Assembly: GCA_965198655.1 (NCBI GenBank) | Contig: OZ240668.1 | Coordinates: 124,001 to 188,000, forward strand | DNA from: Lichenicola sp965198655 | Lineage (GTDB): Bacteria; Pseudomonadota; Alphaproteobacteria; Acetobacterales; Acetobacteraceae | Reading direction: 5' to 3' | DNA: 64,000 bases | Part shown: in pieces, positions 1 through 8,394 of the stretch | Numbering within the stretch: the first letter of the stretch is position 1 | Layout of the letters: each line of letters opens with the position of its first letter | The notes under the pieces: generated by a model | Databases searched by the model: none | What the model saw: only the letters and a program-made list of their open reading frames with translations | Told to the model about the DNA's origin: nothing | Made by a program: the position numbers and the translations under genes

Positions 1-615
1 ATACGGCTTGCCGCGCGTGTGCAGCCCGGCTACCCAGCGCCACGACAGCGTGTTGCTGGCCGGATCGCCGTCGATCAGCCGTCGCAGGAACAGGTCCGCG
101 CCCAGCGCCCAGGGCAGCCGCAGGGTGAAGATCCAGATCGAGGCGAACCACATGCGGGCGTGGTTGTGCAGCCAGCCGGTCGCCTCGAGCTCACGGGCCC
201 AATCGTCGTAACCGTCGATGCCCGTGCGCCCCGCCATCGCGTCCTCGACCGCGCGGCGCAGGCCGGAACTGGTCGCCATCCGTGCCCGGCCGTGTTCGAC
301 CAGGCGCTGGTAGTCCGTCCACAGCGCCGGCCGCGTTTCCAGGTGGCCCTTGAAGTAGCTGCGCCAGAACACCTCGTGCACGAACCGCTCGCCGGCGGGT
401 CCGTGCGCGGCCACCGCCGCCCCTGCCGCTTCGCGCTCCAGCAGCAGCCGGCGACGCAGATAAGGCGACAGCGCCGATGTGGTCGCCTCCTCGTTCGGAC
501 CACGGTCGGTGTTGCGGCCGCTGGCATAGACGCTGCCCATGCTGGCGGCGAAGTCGGATAGACGGGCAAGCCCGTCGGCTCGGGTCATGGGAAAGCTGCG
601 ATCCATGGACGTCAT
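1..615 (-). CDS. Photolyase/cryptochrome-like FAD-binding domain protein (3' end outside window)
   Basis: The visible N-terminal 205 residues match the alpha-helical FAD-binding domain of the photolyase/cryptochrome family. They include ATGWLHNHARMWFAS around residue 145 and LIDGDPASNTLSWRWVAG around residue 180, the region that cradles FAD and contacts DNA in photolyases. The gene runs off the left edge. Translation starts at ATG 615, or ATG 606, just before the helical linker, so the usual N-terminal alpha/beta antenna domain of about 130-200 residues is absent. No upstream frame supplies it. Short FAD-domain-only relatives are known in proteobacteria. Whether this one repairs DNA, senses light or does neither cannot be told from the sequence. 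No good Shine-Dalgarno supports either start. Confidence 0.75.
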   Translation of the reverse strand, partial: MTSMDRSFPMTRADGLARLSDFAASMGSVYASGRNTDRGPNEEATTSALSPYLRRRLLLEREAAGAAVAAHGPAGERFVHEVFWRSYFKGHLETRPALWTDYQRLVEHGRARMATSSGLRRAVEDAMAGRTGIDGYDDWARELEATGWLHNHARMWFASIWIFTLRLPWALGADLFLRRLIDGDPASNTLSWRWVAGLHTRGKPY

Positions 616-1027
616 ATAGGAGGTGGTCGGCTGGATGCTTCCTCGCTGGCCCGGCGCTGGAAGCGGAACGGCAGGGGGTTCGTTGTTTCACCCGACGATG
701 CGCCTTGTCCGGTCGAGGATAGGACCGGCTCGCCCGTCTGGCTCATGTCCATGGCCGCACGCGGACAGTCCGGGCTGTTGTTCGTGTTCGGTCGACGCTG
801 TCCTCCGGCTGACATGAAGCCCGGAAAGACACGAAGCCTCAAGAACCGCAGGATGGCTCAGGTTTTCCACTTGCACGCTCGTCGACTGCCGCAGGTCGCG
901 ATGGCGATCCGGCATGCCAGGAACCAGGCTTCCAGAGGCGCCGGTGCCGTTGCGGAAGGAGCCAGGCGTCGAGTCGGCCTTGGCGGTGTCCCGACCCGGA
1001 CGACAGCGGTCGTCGCCCGAGTGAACG
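616..1027. other. Gene-poor intergenic stretch
   Basis: About 410 bases between the photolyase-like gene and the zinc permease gene. Short open frames exist on both strands, but none has a recognisable domain, a plausible ribosome binding site or consistent codon use. It presumably carries the promoter of the photolyase-like gene. I see no repeat or terminator I would defend. Confidence 0.4.
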
Positions 1028-1870
1028 TCAACCTGCGGCCGGTGCTGTCGGCTCGTGCGGCGTCCTGGGCTTGAGCCTCCCGGCAATGGACAGGCAGGAC
1101 AGGGCATAGGCCAGCGCGCTCAGGCCGGTGATCCAGAACGAGGCCGGCCAGTCGGTCACCCAGGCCAGCGCGATGCCCGCCCAGGCCTCGCCCACGGCCA
1201 GCACCACGGCGAGCAGCGTGCCGGTGCCGAGCCGGATGGTGAGGCGCTGCGCCGCGGCGGCGGGACCCACCATCAGCGTGAACACCAGCAGCACGCCGAC
1301 GATCTGGGCGCAGCCGGCGGTGCACAGGGCCACCAGGGCCAGGAACAGCACGGAGACCAGGCGCAGCGACACGCCGCGCGCCTCGGCCAGCTCCGGCTGC
1401 AGCGTCGCGAACAGGAGCGGCCGGGCGATCACCCCGAGCCCGGTCACCGCCAGCAGGCACAGCCCCGCCAGCTCCCACACCGTGCTGCGGTCGACACCGA
1501 ACACGTTGCCGAACAGCAAGGCCGTGGCCTGGCTCGCATAGGCGGTGAAGAAGTGCAGGAACAGCAGGCCCAGCCCGAGCGCTGTCGCCAGCACCATGCC
1601 GATCGCGACGTCGCGCCCGGCGAGGCGCTCGCCCAGCAGGCCCATGCCGATCCCAGCCGCGACCGTGACCCCCACCAAGCCCCAGAGCGGCGACAGGCCG
1701 AGCAGCACGGCGCCGGTGGCGCCGGTAAAGCCGACATGCGACAGGGCGTGGCCGGCAAAGGTCTGGCCGCGCAGCACCAGGAAGAAGCCGATCAGTCCGG
1801 CCATCACCGCGACCAGGCCGGAAGCGGCGAGGGCGTTGCGCATGAAGTCGTAGCCGAACATCGCCATCAT
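1028..1870 (-). CDS. znuB: Zinc ABC transporter permease, ZnuB type
   Basis: A 280-residue, almost entirely hydrophobic protein of the ABC-3 (manganese/zinc/iron chelate) permease family. About eight membrane segments are visible, along with the family-typical LRGQTFAGHALSHVGFTG near residue 40. It forms the inner-membrane channel for metal delivered by the binding protein encoded two genes upstream. The start is set at ATG 1870 because this gives the ATGA overlap with the ATPase stop, matching the junction upstream; GTG 1879 is an alternative. It is the last gene of the binding protein - ATPase - permease operon. Zinc rather than manganese is inferred from the adjacent Zur gene and operator candidates. 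Confidence 0.9.
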   Translation of the reverse strand: MMAMFGYDFMRNALAASGLVAVMAGLIGFFLVLRGQTFAGHALSHVGFTGATGAVLLGLSPLWGLVGVTVAAGIGMGLLGERLAGRDVAIGMVLATALGLGLLFLHFFTAYASQATALLFGNVFGVDRSTVWELAGLCLLAVTGLGVIARPLLFATLQPELAEARGVSLRLVSVLFLALVALCTAGCAQIVGVLLVFTLMVGPAAAAQRLTIRLGTGTLLAVVLAVGEAWAGIALAWVTDWPASFWITGLSALAYALSCLSIAGRLKPRTPHEPTAPAAG

Positions 1871-2733
1871 GGGCGCCACCCTGACCTGGTTCGGGGAACG
1901 CTTCGGTGCGGCTCGCGACGGTTTATCCCGGCCTGGGCGTGACGATGCGCGTCCTGCTGGACGTCCTGCTCAGTGTTTTGCTCGCCCGACATCACGAAGA
2001 TCCGGCCGCCGAGGCGCATCACCTCGATCGACGCTCCGTACAGGCGTGACAGCACCGGCGCCGTGATAACGTCGTCCACGCTGCCGAGGCTGGCCCTGCC
2101 GCCGCCCAGGTAGAGCACGCGGTCCAGCGCACCCAGCAGCGGGTTGAGCTCGTGGGCGCTGAACAGCACGGCCAGCCCGAGCTCGCGTTGCAGACGTCGC
2201 ACCAGCCGCACCACCTCGCCCTGCCGGTGCGGGTCCAGCGAAATCAGCGGCTCGTCCAGCAGCAGCAGCCGTGGCCGTCCGAGCAGGCTCTGCGCCAGAA
2301 GCAGGCGCTGCCGCTCGCCGCCGGACAGCTCGATCACCGGCCGCTCCGCCAGCGCCCGCGCATCGACCAGGTCCAGCGCCTCGTCCACCGCCAGGCGCGC
2401 TTGGCGGTCCAGCATCGGCAGGCCCCAGCGGTGGCCTTCCACGGCGGCGGCCACGACGGCGCGGCCGCTCAAGTGCCGCGCGGCGTCGCTGCGCAGTTGA
2501 GGCATGTAGCCGATCAGCCTGTTGCCGCGACGTACCGGGAGGCCGTGCACGGTGATGCGCCCTTCCGCTGCCGGAAGCAGTCCGAGGATGGCGCGCATCA
2601 GCGTGGTCTTGCCGGCGCCGTTCGACCCCAGCACGCCGACGAACTCCTGGTCGGCGATCTCCAGGCTGATCCGCTCCAGCACGATGCGGCCGCCGAGCCG
2701 GAGCGTCACGTCGTCCAGGACGATCGCACTCAT
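1867..2733 (-). CDS. znuC: Zinc ABC transporter ATP-binding protein, ZnuC type
   Basis: A 288-residue ATPase with all canonical motifs: Walker A GSNGAGKTT near residue 37, signature LSGGERQR near 137, Walker B LLLLDEP near 157 and the switch histidine in SAHELNP. It energises the neighbouring permease. The last 45 residues after the ATPase fold carry QDAHRHAQ, a small His/Asp cluster that could bind metal; that is inference. Its start overlaps the binding-protein stop by four bases (ATGA), and its own stop overlaps the permease start in the same way, so the three genes are very probably translationally coupled. Confidence 0.92.
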   Translation of the reverse strand: MSAIVLDDVTLRLGGRIVLERISLEIADQEFVGVLGSNGAGKTTLMRAILGLLPAAEGRITVHGLPVRRGNRLIGYMPQLRSDAARHLSGRAVVAAAVEGHRWGLPMLDRQARLAVDEALDLVDARALAERPVIELSGGERQRLLLAQSLLGRPRLLLLDEPLISLDPHRQGEVVRLVRRLQRELGLAVLFSAHELNPLLGALDRVLYLGGGRASLGSVDDVITAPVLSRLYGASIEVMRLGGRIFVMSGEQNTEQDVQQDAHRHAQAGINRREPHRSVPRTRSGWRP

Positions 2734-3644
2734 GCAGGCGGCACGGACATGGTCCGGTCGAGCGCGTCGAGCTGGCCGAGGATCCAGTCCTGGTAGCTGG
2801 CGGCCCCGCTTGGCTCGGTTTCGGTGACGCCAAGCGCCGGGACCCTGGCCGTTCTGGCGATGCGCAGCAGGCGCTCGGTGGCGTTGTCGGTGGCCTGGCT
2901 GTTGTAGATGAACAGCCTGACCTTGTGGCCGCGCAGGTCGTCCTCCATCGCCGCCACCTCCGACGCGCTCGGCTCGGTGTTGTTCATCACCGCGAGCTGG
3001 AAGCGCTGGTTGCGCATCACCAAGCCTAGGGCCGCGGCCATGTAGCCGAACACCGGTTCCGTGGCGGTGACCGGGAGACCGCCATACCTGGTGCGCAGCG
3101 CCGCGATCTTCCGGTCGATCGGCACGAGCGAGCGGACGAAGCGATCGAGGCGGGCGGCGTACCCTTCGTCATGGGCGGGGTCGTCGGCGGCGAGGTCGGC
3201 GGAGAGCGCCCGGGCGACCGCGGACATGGTGCCGGGCTCATACCAGAGATGCGGGTTGTCGCCGGCGTGGTAGCGGGTGAGGTCGCCGGCGATCACCGTC
3301 TGGCGCCGGTCCGAGTGCGCGGCCGAGAGCAGCGTGTTCATCCAGGGATCGTAGTCGGCGCCGTTGAACACGACGATGCGCGCGGACGACAGGTCGCGGG
3401 CGATCGAGGGGCTGGCCTCGAACAGATGCGGGTCCTGGTCGGGATTGTTCAGGATGCTGGTCACGGCCCAGCCGGGCCCGGCGAGCTGGCCGGCGACGTT
3501 GCCGTAGAAGTTCTCCGCCGCGACGATCCTGCCCACAGCGTCGTCGTGCGCTTCTGCCCTCGGGTTCAGCGTCAGGATGAACAGCACGGCCGAGAGTTCC
3601 AAACTTCTCGCCGCGGCCTGCCTCGCTCCACGACGGTTCAACAT
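2730..3644 (-). CDS. znuA: Zinc ABC transporter periplasmic substrate-binding protein
   Basis: A 304-residue cluster A-I metal-binding receptor. A signal peptide covers about residues 1-33 and ends near PRAEA-HDD. Metal-site regions typical of the family are visible: DPHLFEAS near residue 80, the second histidine in NPHLWYEP, and TEPVFGYM, with the GVTETEP strand near the C-terminus. The long His-rich loop of many ZnuA proteins is missing. I chose ATG 3644 over ATG 3665 because GGGAGAAGG lies at proper spacing before it, and because the upstream start would sit only eight bases from the operator candidate at 3673-3684. First gene of the operon. Confidence 0.88.
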   Translation of the reverse strand: MLNRRGARQAAARSLELSAVLFILTLNPRAEAHDDAVGRIVAAENFYGNVAGQLAGPGWAVTSILNNPDQDPHLFEASPSIARDLSSARIVVFNGADYDPWMNTLLSAAHSDRRQTVIAGDLTRYHAGDNPHLWYEPGTMSAVARALSADLAADDPAHDEGYAARLDRFVRSLVPIDRKIAALRTRYGGLPVTATEPVFGYMAAALGLVMRNQRFQLAVMNNTEPSASEVAAMEDDLRGHKVRLFIYNSQATDNATERLLRIARTARVPALGVTETEPSGAASYQDWILGQLDALDRTMSVPPA

Positions 3645-3672
3645 CGCCTTCTCCCCAGCCACCATCGACCAG

Positions 3673-3684
3673 ACGTTATAACGT
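3673..3684. promoter_or_regulatory. Candidate Zur operator upstream of the zinc ABC operon
   Basis: A perfect 12-base palindrome, ACGTTATAACGT, 29 bases upstream of the znuA start. It shares TTATAAC with two other sites (3736-3748 and 4426-4441), and TTATAACGTT with the site before the TonB receptor. Alphaproteobacterial Zur sites are AT-rich dyads of this kind. The assignment is inferred from the shared core and the adjacent Zur gene. Confidence 0.6.
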
Positions 3685-3735
3685 TAAGTTCGGATCCCGA
3701 TCCGGGTCCAGGCTTTGTCTTGCCGGCCACTTGCT

Positions 3736-3748
3736 GATATATTATAAC
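3736..3748. promoter_or_regulatory. Candidate Zur operator at the zur start
   Basis: GATATATTATAAC shares the TTATAAC core with the sites at 3673-3684 and 4426-4441. It lies immediately upstream of zur, which suggests autoregulation. Its position also argues against the upstream TTG (3731) as a start, because the codons there are simply the AT-rich operator. Confidence 0.5.
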
Positions 3749-3769
3749 TCGATGATCCAAAGGTGGCTC

Positions 3770-4267
3770 GTGTCGACGCCGGTGTTTTCGAGGAAGACGA
3801 ACACGTTGTTGTTACAGGCCAGCAGGCTCTGCGACCGGCGTGGCGCACAACTGACCGAGTTGCGCAGGAAGGTGCTCGGGCTGGTTCTCGAAAGCAAGAC
3901 TCCGACCGGCGCCTACGATCTCCTCGACCGGCTTCGCACCCTTCACAAGGGCGCCGCACCGCCCACCGTCTACAGGGCGCTGGACTTCCTTCTTGAACAA
4001 GGCCTCATCCACAAGGTCGAGCGGCTGTCCGCCTTTATCGGTTGCGTCCACCGCAACGAGGCCGACCACGATCACCATCATGCGGCGCAGTTCCTGATCT
4101 GCAACCGATGCGGCCAGGTGACGGAACTGGAGGACGCGCGGATCGACAGCGTGCTGGTCGAAGCAGCACAGGAGAAGGGTTTCCGCCTGGCCAACTCGAT
4201 CGTGGAAGCAGAAGGCGTCTGCGCGAGCTGCAACGTGGATGGGGCAAGTGCCGCGCCAGCGGCATGA
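3770..4267 (+). CDS. zur: Fur-family zinc uptake regulator, Zur
   Basis: A 165-residue Fur-family repressor. An N-terminal winged helix (about residues 15-80, with LTELRRKVLGLVLES and PPTVYRALDFLLEQGLI) precedes a C-terminal metal-binding dimerisation domain. HRNEADHDHHHAAQF supplies regulatory-site histidines, and the CNRCG and CASCN pairs form the structural zinc site. The His-rich stretch, paired cysteines and location between a ZnuACB-type operon and a TonB receptor identify Zur rather than Fur or Mur. GTG 3770 is preferred because AAGGTGG precedes it; ATG 3752 is in frame but has no Shine-Dalgarno. It diverges from znuA and probably represses both flanking transcription units when zinc is sufficient. 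Confidence 0.88.
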   Translation: MSTPVFSRKTNTLLLQASRLCDRRGAQLTELRRKVLGLVLESKTPTGAYDLLDRLRTLHKGAAPPTVYRALDFLLEQGLIHKVERLSAFIGCVHRNEADHDHHHAAQFLICNRCGQVTELEDARIDSVLVEAAQEKGFRLANSIVEAEGVCASCNVDGASAAPAA

Positions 4268-4425
4268 CCTACACGCTGACGAGGCGCAGTGGCAGGGCAC
4301 AGTCCGTGATCCCGTGACCGGCATGCCCCAATATCGGTCGCTGTGATGATATAGCAACGCATCCGCCAGGAAGTGCCAAGCCTCTGCCGAACGCCTATCG
4401 ACGCAGGCGGCGGTCATCAGATAGT

Positions 4426-4441
4426 GCTATCTTATAACGTT
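4426..4441. promoter_or_regulatory. Candidate Zur operator upstream of the TonB receptor
   Basis: GCTATCTTATAACGTT lies about 60 bases before the receptor start. It repeats the TTATAACGTT string found in the znuA operator candidate. It is the main sequence evidence that the receptor belongs to the zinc regulon. Confidence 0.5.
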
Positions 4442-4500
4442 TCTGTCGTGCGGCGTCCGATTCCGTGTTCCTCCGGAACCGGCCGGAGGAGGATCTTGCG

Positions 4501-6849
4501 ATGCCGACATGGCCTGCCCTTTCCGTCAGGACGGCGCTGGTCGCGTTGCGGCTGGTTCCGGCTGTTCTTGCCATGGTTTCGCCCGCCGCTGCCCAGACCA
4601 GCAACGCCCAGAGCGGCAAAGCTCAGACCAGCACTGCCGGGCCGTCCGTCAATGTCGGCGTGCAGGCGCCTGGACCTGGTGCGGCCGCGCCGCCATCGGA
4701 ACAGCCGGCGACCCCCGCCGCCCCGGGCGCACAGGCGACCGACAGCGTCGACGCGTCCTCCGGGGTGGAACAGGTCACCGTCCGGCTCGACCGCGCCCGC
4801 AGCGCTCTTGAACCGGATCTGGGAGCAACAGTATATCGTTTTGGACGCGGCAGCCTGGAGACCCTGCCGCAGGGCGACAACGCCCCGCTCAACCAGGTGC
4901 TGCTGCAGGCACCCGGCGTGGCGCAGGACTCCTACGGCCAAGTCCACATCCGCGGCGACCACAACGAGGTGCAGTTCCGGCTCGACGGGGTGCAGCTTCC
5001 CGAGGGGCTGTCGGTGTTCGGCCAGGCGCTGGAAACGCGGTTCGCGCACTCGCTGTCGCTGATCACCGGCGCGCTGCCGTCGCAGTACGGCTTCGATACC
5101 GCGGCCGTCATCGACCTCACCACCAAGAGCGGCACCACCGATCCCGGCGGCGAGATCTCGATCTACGGCGGGCAGCGCGACTACTTCCAACCCTCGTTCT
5201 CCTATGGCGGCCACACCGGCAACGTGGACTACTTCGTCACCGGCGACTTCCTGCACGACCGCGTCGGCATCGAGAACCCGACCGGCACGCTGAACCCGAT
5301 CCACGACCTCAGCAACCAGACCCACGGCATCGCCCATATCGCCTGGACCGTGGATGCCGACACCCGGATCAGCCTGCTCGCCGGCGCCTCCAACGAGTTC
5401 TTCGAGCTGCCGAACAACCCCGGCCAGACGCCGTCGCTCGGCCTGTCGGACGGCAGCGTCAGCACCTTCAACAGCAGCGACCTCCAGGAGCACCAGCGCG
5501 AGATCACCGATTTCGGCATCCTGTCGTTCCAGAAGGAGGTCGGCGCGCTCGACCTGCAGAGCTCGGTGTTCACCCGCTACAGCAGCCTCTACTACACGCC
5601 CGATCCCGTCGGCGACCTGCTGTTCGACGGGGTGTCGCAGACCGCGTCGAGGTCGGTGCTGTCCACCGGGACCCAGACCGATGCGAGCTGGCATCTGAAC
5701 GACACCCATACCATCCGCGCCGGCTACCAGATCATCGGCGAGCGGCTGGTCTCCAGCACGACCTCGACGGTGCTGCAGGCGGTGGGCAGCGGCGTCGATA
5801 CCACGAACGGCGCCAGCCTCGCCTCCACCGTCCAGCCGGACGGCACCGCAGGCGCCGCGACCTCGAACACGCCGTTCCAGATCTTCGACGGGGAGGGAAA
5901 GACCGGCGGGCTGTACGGCCTCTACGCCCAGGACGAGTGGCACATCCTGCCGCACGTCACCCTGAACTATGGCGCCCGCTTCGACGTGGTCGACGAGTAC
6001 ACCCACGAGAACCAGGTCAGCCCGCGCGTCAACGTGGTGTGGCAGCCGACGGGAACCACGACCGTTCATGCCGGCTACTCGCGCTACTTCATCCCGCCGC
6101 CGTTCGAGCTGGTTGCCGGCAAGGACATCGCCCTGTTCAACGGGACGTCCGGCGCGGCCGCGGTCACCGAGGACAGCATCGTCAAGGCGGAGCGCGACAA
6201 CTACTATGACGGCGGTATCTCGCAGGTCATCCTGCCCGGGCTCAAGCTCAGCTTCGACGCGTATTACAAGGAAGCCGAGAACCTGATCGACGAGGGCCAG
6301 TTCGGCGCGCCGATCATCCTGTCGGCGTTCAACTATGCGCACGCCGACGTGCACGGCTACGAGCTGGGCGCCACCTTTGATCGCGGCCCGCTGTCGCTCT
6401 ACGCCAACGTCGCCCTGTCGCGCGCGGTCGGCAAGGACATCGTCTCCTCGCAGTTCAACTTTTCCGCGGACGAACTGTCCTACATCTCGCAGCACTTCAT
6501 CTACCTGGACCACAACCAGACCTGGAGCGGCTCCGGCGGTGCCGCCTACACCGCGTTCCACAGGACCGACTACCCGGCGCGGCTTTCGGCGGATCTGATC
6601 GTCGGCAGCGGCCTGCGAGCCGATGGCACGATCCCCAACGGACAGGCGCTGCCTGGCTACTACACCATCAACCTTGCCGCGGCACAGACCTTCAAGACCG
6701 GCCCGCTGCGCAGCACGCAGCTCCGGCTCGACGTCATCAACCTGCTGGACCGGGTCTACGAAATACGCAACGGGACCGGCGTCGGCGTCGGCGCGCCGCA
6801 GTTCGGCCTGCGCCGGACCATCCTTGTGGGCATTGCGGAAAGATTCTGA
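4501..6849 (+). CDS. TonB-dependent outer membrane receptor, probably for zinc
   Basis: A 782-residue TonB-dependent receptor. A signal peptide of about 30 residues ends near SPAAAQ and is followed by an Ala/Pro/Gln-rich linker. The TonB-box region is probably EQVTVRL. The plug domain (about residues 90-210) shows LNQVLLQAPGVAQDSYGQ, HIRGDHNEVQFRLDGVQL and GALPSQYGFDTAAVIDL. The rest is a 22-strand-type barrel ending in a terminal aromatic residue (GIAERF). ATG 4501 follows an excellent GGAGGAGGA, so the GTG at 4465 is not used. It would import a metal complex across the outer membrane with TonB/ExbBD energy. The zinc substrate is inferred from neighbouring zur and operators, as with ZnuD; the barrel itself has no diagnostic motif I can name. 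Confidence 0.85.
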   Translation: MPTWPALSVRTALVALRLVPAVLAMVSPAAAQTSNAQSGKAQTSTAGPSVNVGVQAPGPGAAAPPSEQPATPAAPGAQATDSVDASSGVEQVTVRLDRARSALEPDLGATVYRFGRGSLETLPQGDNAPLNQVLLQAPGVAQDSYGQVHIRGDHNEVQFRLDGVQLPEGLSVFGQALETRFAHSLSLITGALPSQYGFDTAAVIDLTTKSGTTDPGGEISIYGGQRDYFQPSFSYGGHTGNVDYFVTGDFLHDRVGIENPTGTLNPIHDLSNQTHGIAHIAWTVDADTRISLLAGASNEFFELPNNPGQTPSLGLSDGSVSTFNSSDLQEHQREITDFGILSFQKEVGALDLQSSVFTRYSSLYYTPDPVGDLLFDGVSQTASRSVLSTGTQTDASWHLNDTHTIRAGYQIIGERLVSSTTSTVLQAVGSGVDTTNGASLASTVQPDGTAGAATSNTPFQIFDGEGKTGGLYGLYAQDEWHILPHVTLNYGARFDVVDEYTHENQVSPRVNVVWQPTGTTTVHAGYSRYFIPPPFELVAGKDIALFNGTSGAAAVTEDSIVKAERDNYYDGGISQVILPGLKLSFDAYYKEAENLIDEGQFGAPIILSAFNYAHADVHGYELGATFDRGPLSLYANVALSRAVGKDIVSSQFNFSADELSYISQHFIYLDHNQTWSGSGGAAYTAFHRTDYPARLSADLIVGSGLRADGTIPNGQALPGYYTINLAAAQTFKTGPLRSTQLRLDVINLLDRVYEIRNGTGVGVGAPQFGLRRTILVGIAERF

Positions 6850-6927
6850 ACTACGTCGCGTCAGGAGCCGCAGATGCGAGTCTGGCGATGACCCAGAGCT
6901 TCCGGGTCAAAACGTCCGGCCGCAGGG

Positions 6928-8394
6928 TTAGAATTGGACATGGAGACGCAGCGCGAGGATGTTCACTGGGCCGCGCTCGACGTTGTAGGCGGGATGATTC
7001 ACGATCTGATAGTCGGCGCTGAGAGCGATGCCCTTCCGCAGGCTGTAGTCGTAGTAGGTCTCGAAGATCTGCTCCGGCCCGGCATTGGGCAACGCTCCAT
7101 CGCCGATGATCCCCCCGAGGCCCCCGGCCGCCAGGTAGTTCTTTCCGGCATGCGAGATCTCGTTGACGACGAACGCGGCGCCAACGGTATCGTCGGCTCG
7201 ATGCCAGCGCGTGCCCTGTGCCGAAAGGCCAGCCGAGACCGACTTGTTGACGTCGGTAAAGGCGTCCTCCTCGAGGCTCCCTTGGGACACCCCGGCCCGT
7301 GCGAAGAACCCGACATCGGTCATGATCTGCTGTTCGAGGTTCAACTCCACGCCGTCCTTGCTCTTGTAGGACCGCACGTTGCCGGTGGCTGGAGCCGTGC
7401 CGGTTGCCAGGCCCTCGGCGATCGCGTCGTCGTAGCTGCCCAGCTCGCCGCGATCGAGCCAGTAAAGGAACTTCAGCTTCCCGGGCTGGTGCCACAGGGC
7501 ATGACGCTCCTCCAGTTCCATGATGATCTGGAACTGGCCGAGTATCCTCGGATCGATGTTCATGCCGTTCGGAACGTTCGGCAGGTTGAACGCGCCGAGG
7601 CGGAACGCGAACCGATCCAAGTACAGCTCCGTGGCAGCACCGTAGGAGAAGCCCCACGAGTTCGCGGCATAGTCGAAGCTCGCGTTGTCGATGACCGACC
7701 AGTTCAGGAAGTCGTTGCGCGGATCGTGCGCGTAGGTGTTGGTGTCGAAGACGTCCGTTATGCCGAACTTGCCCGCGGTGAGAACGAACCGGTTGGCGGT
7801 TTCGACATCGCGAAGCTGGTTCTGGCCGGCATCCAGCTTCTCGGTCTCGCCACCGAGGTCGATCGTCTGGCGTAGGAACAGGCGCTGGATCAGGAAGTAG
7901 GGATCGGTGGCACCGGCTTTGTAGGCCTCGCCGCTTGGAAAGCCGGCGATGCCGAACGTGTCGCCGAGCCCGAAGCCCTGATCGACCTCGGGATTGAACC
8001 AGATCTCGGCACCGCTCCACGGCCTGATCCCGAAATAGCCGGTGACGTCGAAGGTTTCGCGGCCGTCCGGCGCGGAACTCAGGCTTTGCTGGCCCTGAAA
8101 CCGCGACGGGAAGCCCGGCGAGAACTGTTCCGTAAAGGTGGACTGACCATGATAGGCGTACCACTCGATGGTGTCCTGTCCGGATTGTCCCGACGGCAAC
8201 GCGACGCCCTGAGGCTGCGGCGTCGGTCCGACACCCTGCGCCAGGCAAGTCATGGGCCAGCATCCCAGGATCGCGGCAGCGCATACGAGCGGCGAAGGGC
8301 CATCATGGACCGTCGACGGGGTTGCGACGATCGTCGAGAACCCTGTTGACAACCTGTTGCGAACCCGTCTCGTTGCGGTCCTGCAGTACGTCAT
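6928..8394 (-). CDS. Carbohydrate-selective porin, OprB family
   Basis: A 488-residue outer-membrane beta-barrel of the OprB/COG3659 family. It has an N-terminal export signal ending near CLAQG, then TFTEQFSPGF, YFGIRPWSGAEIWFNPE, DPYFLIQRLFLRQTIDLGG and AGKFGITDVFDTNTY, and a C-terminal aromatic residue (LRLHVQF). It would let sugars or other small solutes diffuse into the periplasm. The start at ATG 8394 has GGAG seven bases upstream and places the hydrophobic signal correctly. It stands alone and converges with the TonB receptor gene. Family members prefer carbohydrates, but the actual substrate is not visible here. Confidence 0.88.
   Translation of the reverse strand: MTYCRTATRRVRNRLSTGFSTIVATPSTVHDGPSPLVCAAAILGCWPMTCLAQGVGPTPQPQGVALPSGQSGQDTIEWYAYHGQSTFTEQFSPGFPSRFQGQQSLSSAPDGRETFDVTGYFGIRPWSGAEIWFNPEVDQGFGLGDTFGIAGFPSGEAYKAGATDPYFLIQRLFLRQTIDLGGETEKLDAGQNQLRDVETANRFVLTAGKFGITDVFDTNTYAHDPRNDFLNWSVIDNASFDYAANSWGFSYGAATELYLDRFAFRLGAFNLPNVPNGMNIDPRILGQFQIIMELEERHALWHQPGKLKFLYWLDRGELGSYDDAIAEGLATGTAPATGNVRSYKSKDGVELNLEQQIMTDVGFFARAGVSQGSLEEDAFTDVNKSVSAGLSAQGTRWHRADDTVGAAFVVNEISHAGKNYLAAGGLGGIIGDGALPNAGPEQIFETYYDYSLRKGIALSADYQIVNHPAYNVERGPVNILALRLHVQF

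Noticed and set aside
4432..6561. A 709-codon minus-strand frame opposite the TonB receptor
   Set aside because: Antisense shadow of a well-supported receptor gene; Val/Gly/Arg-rich with no fold pattern.
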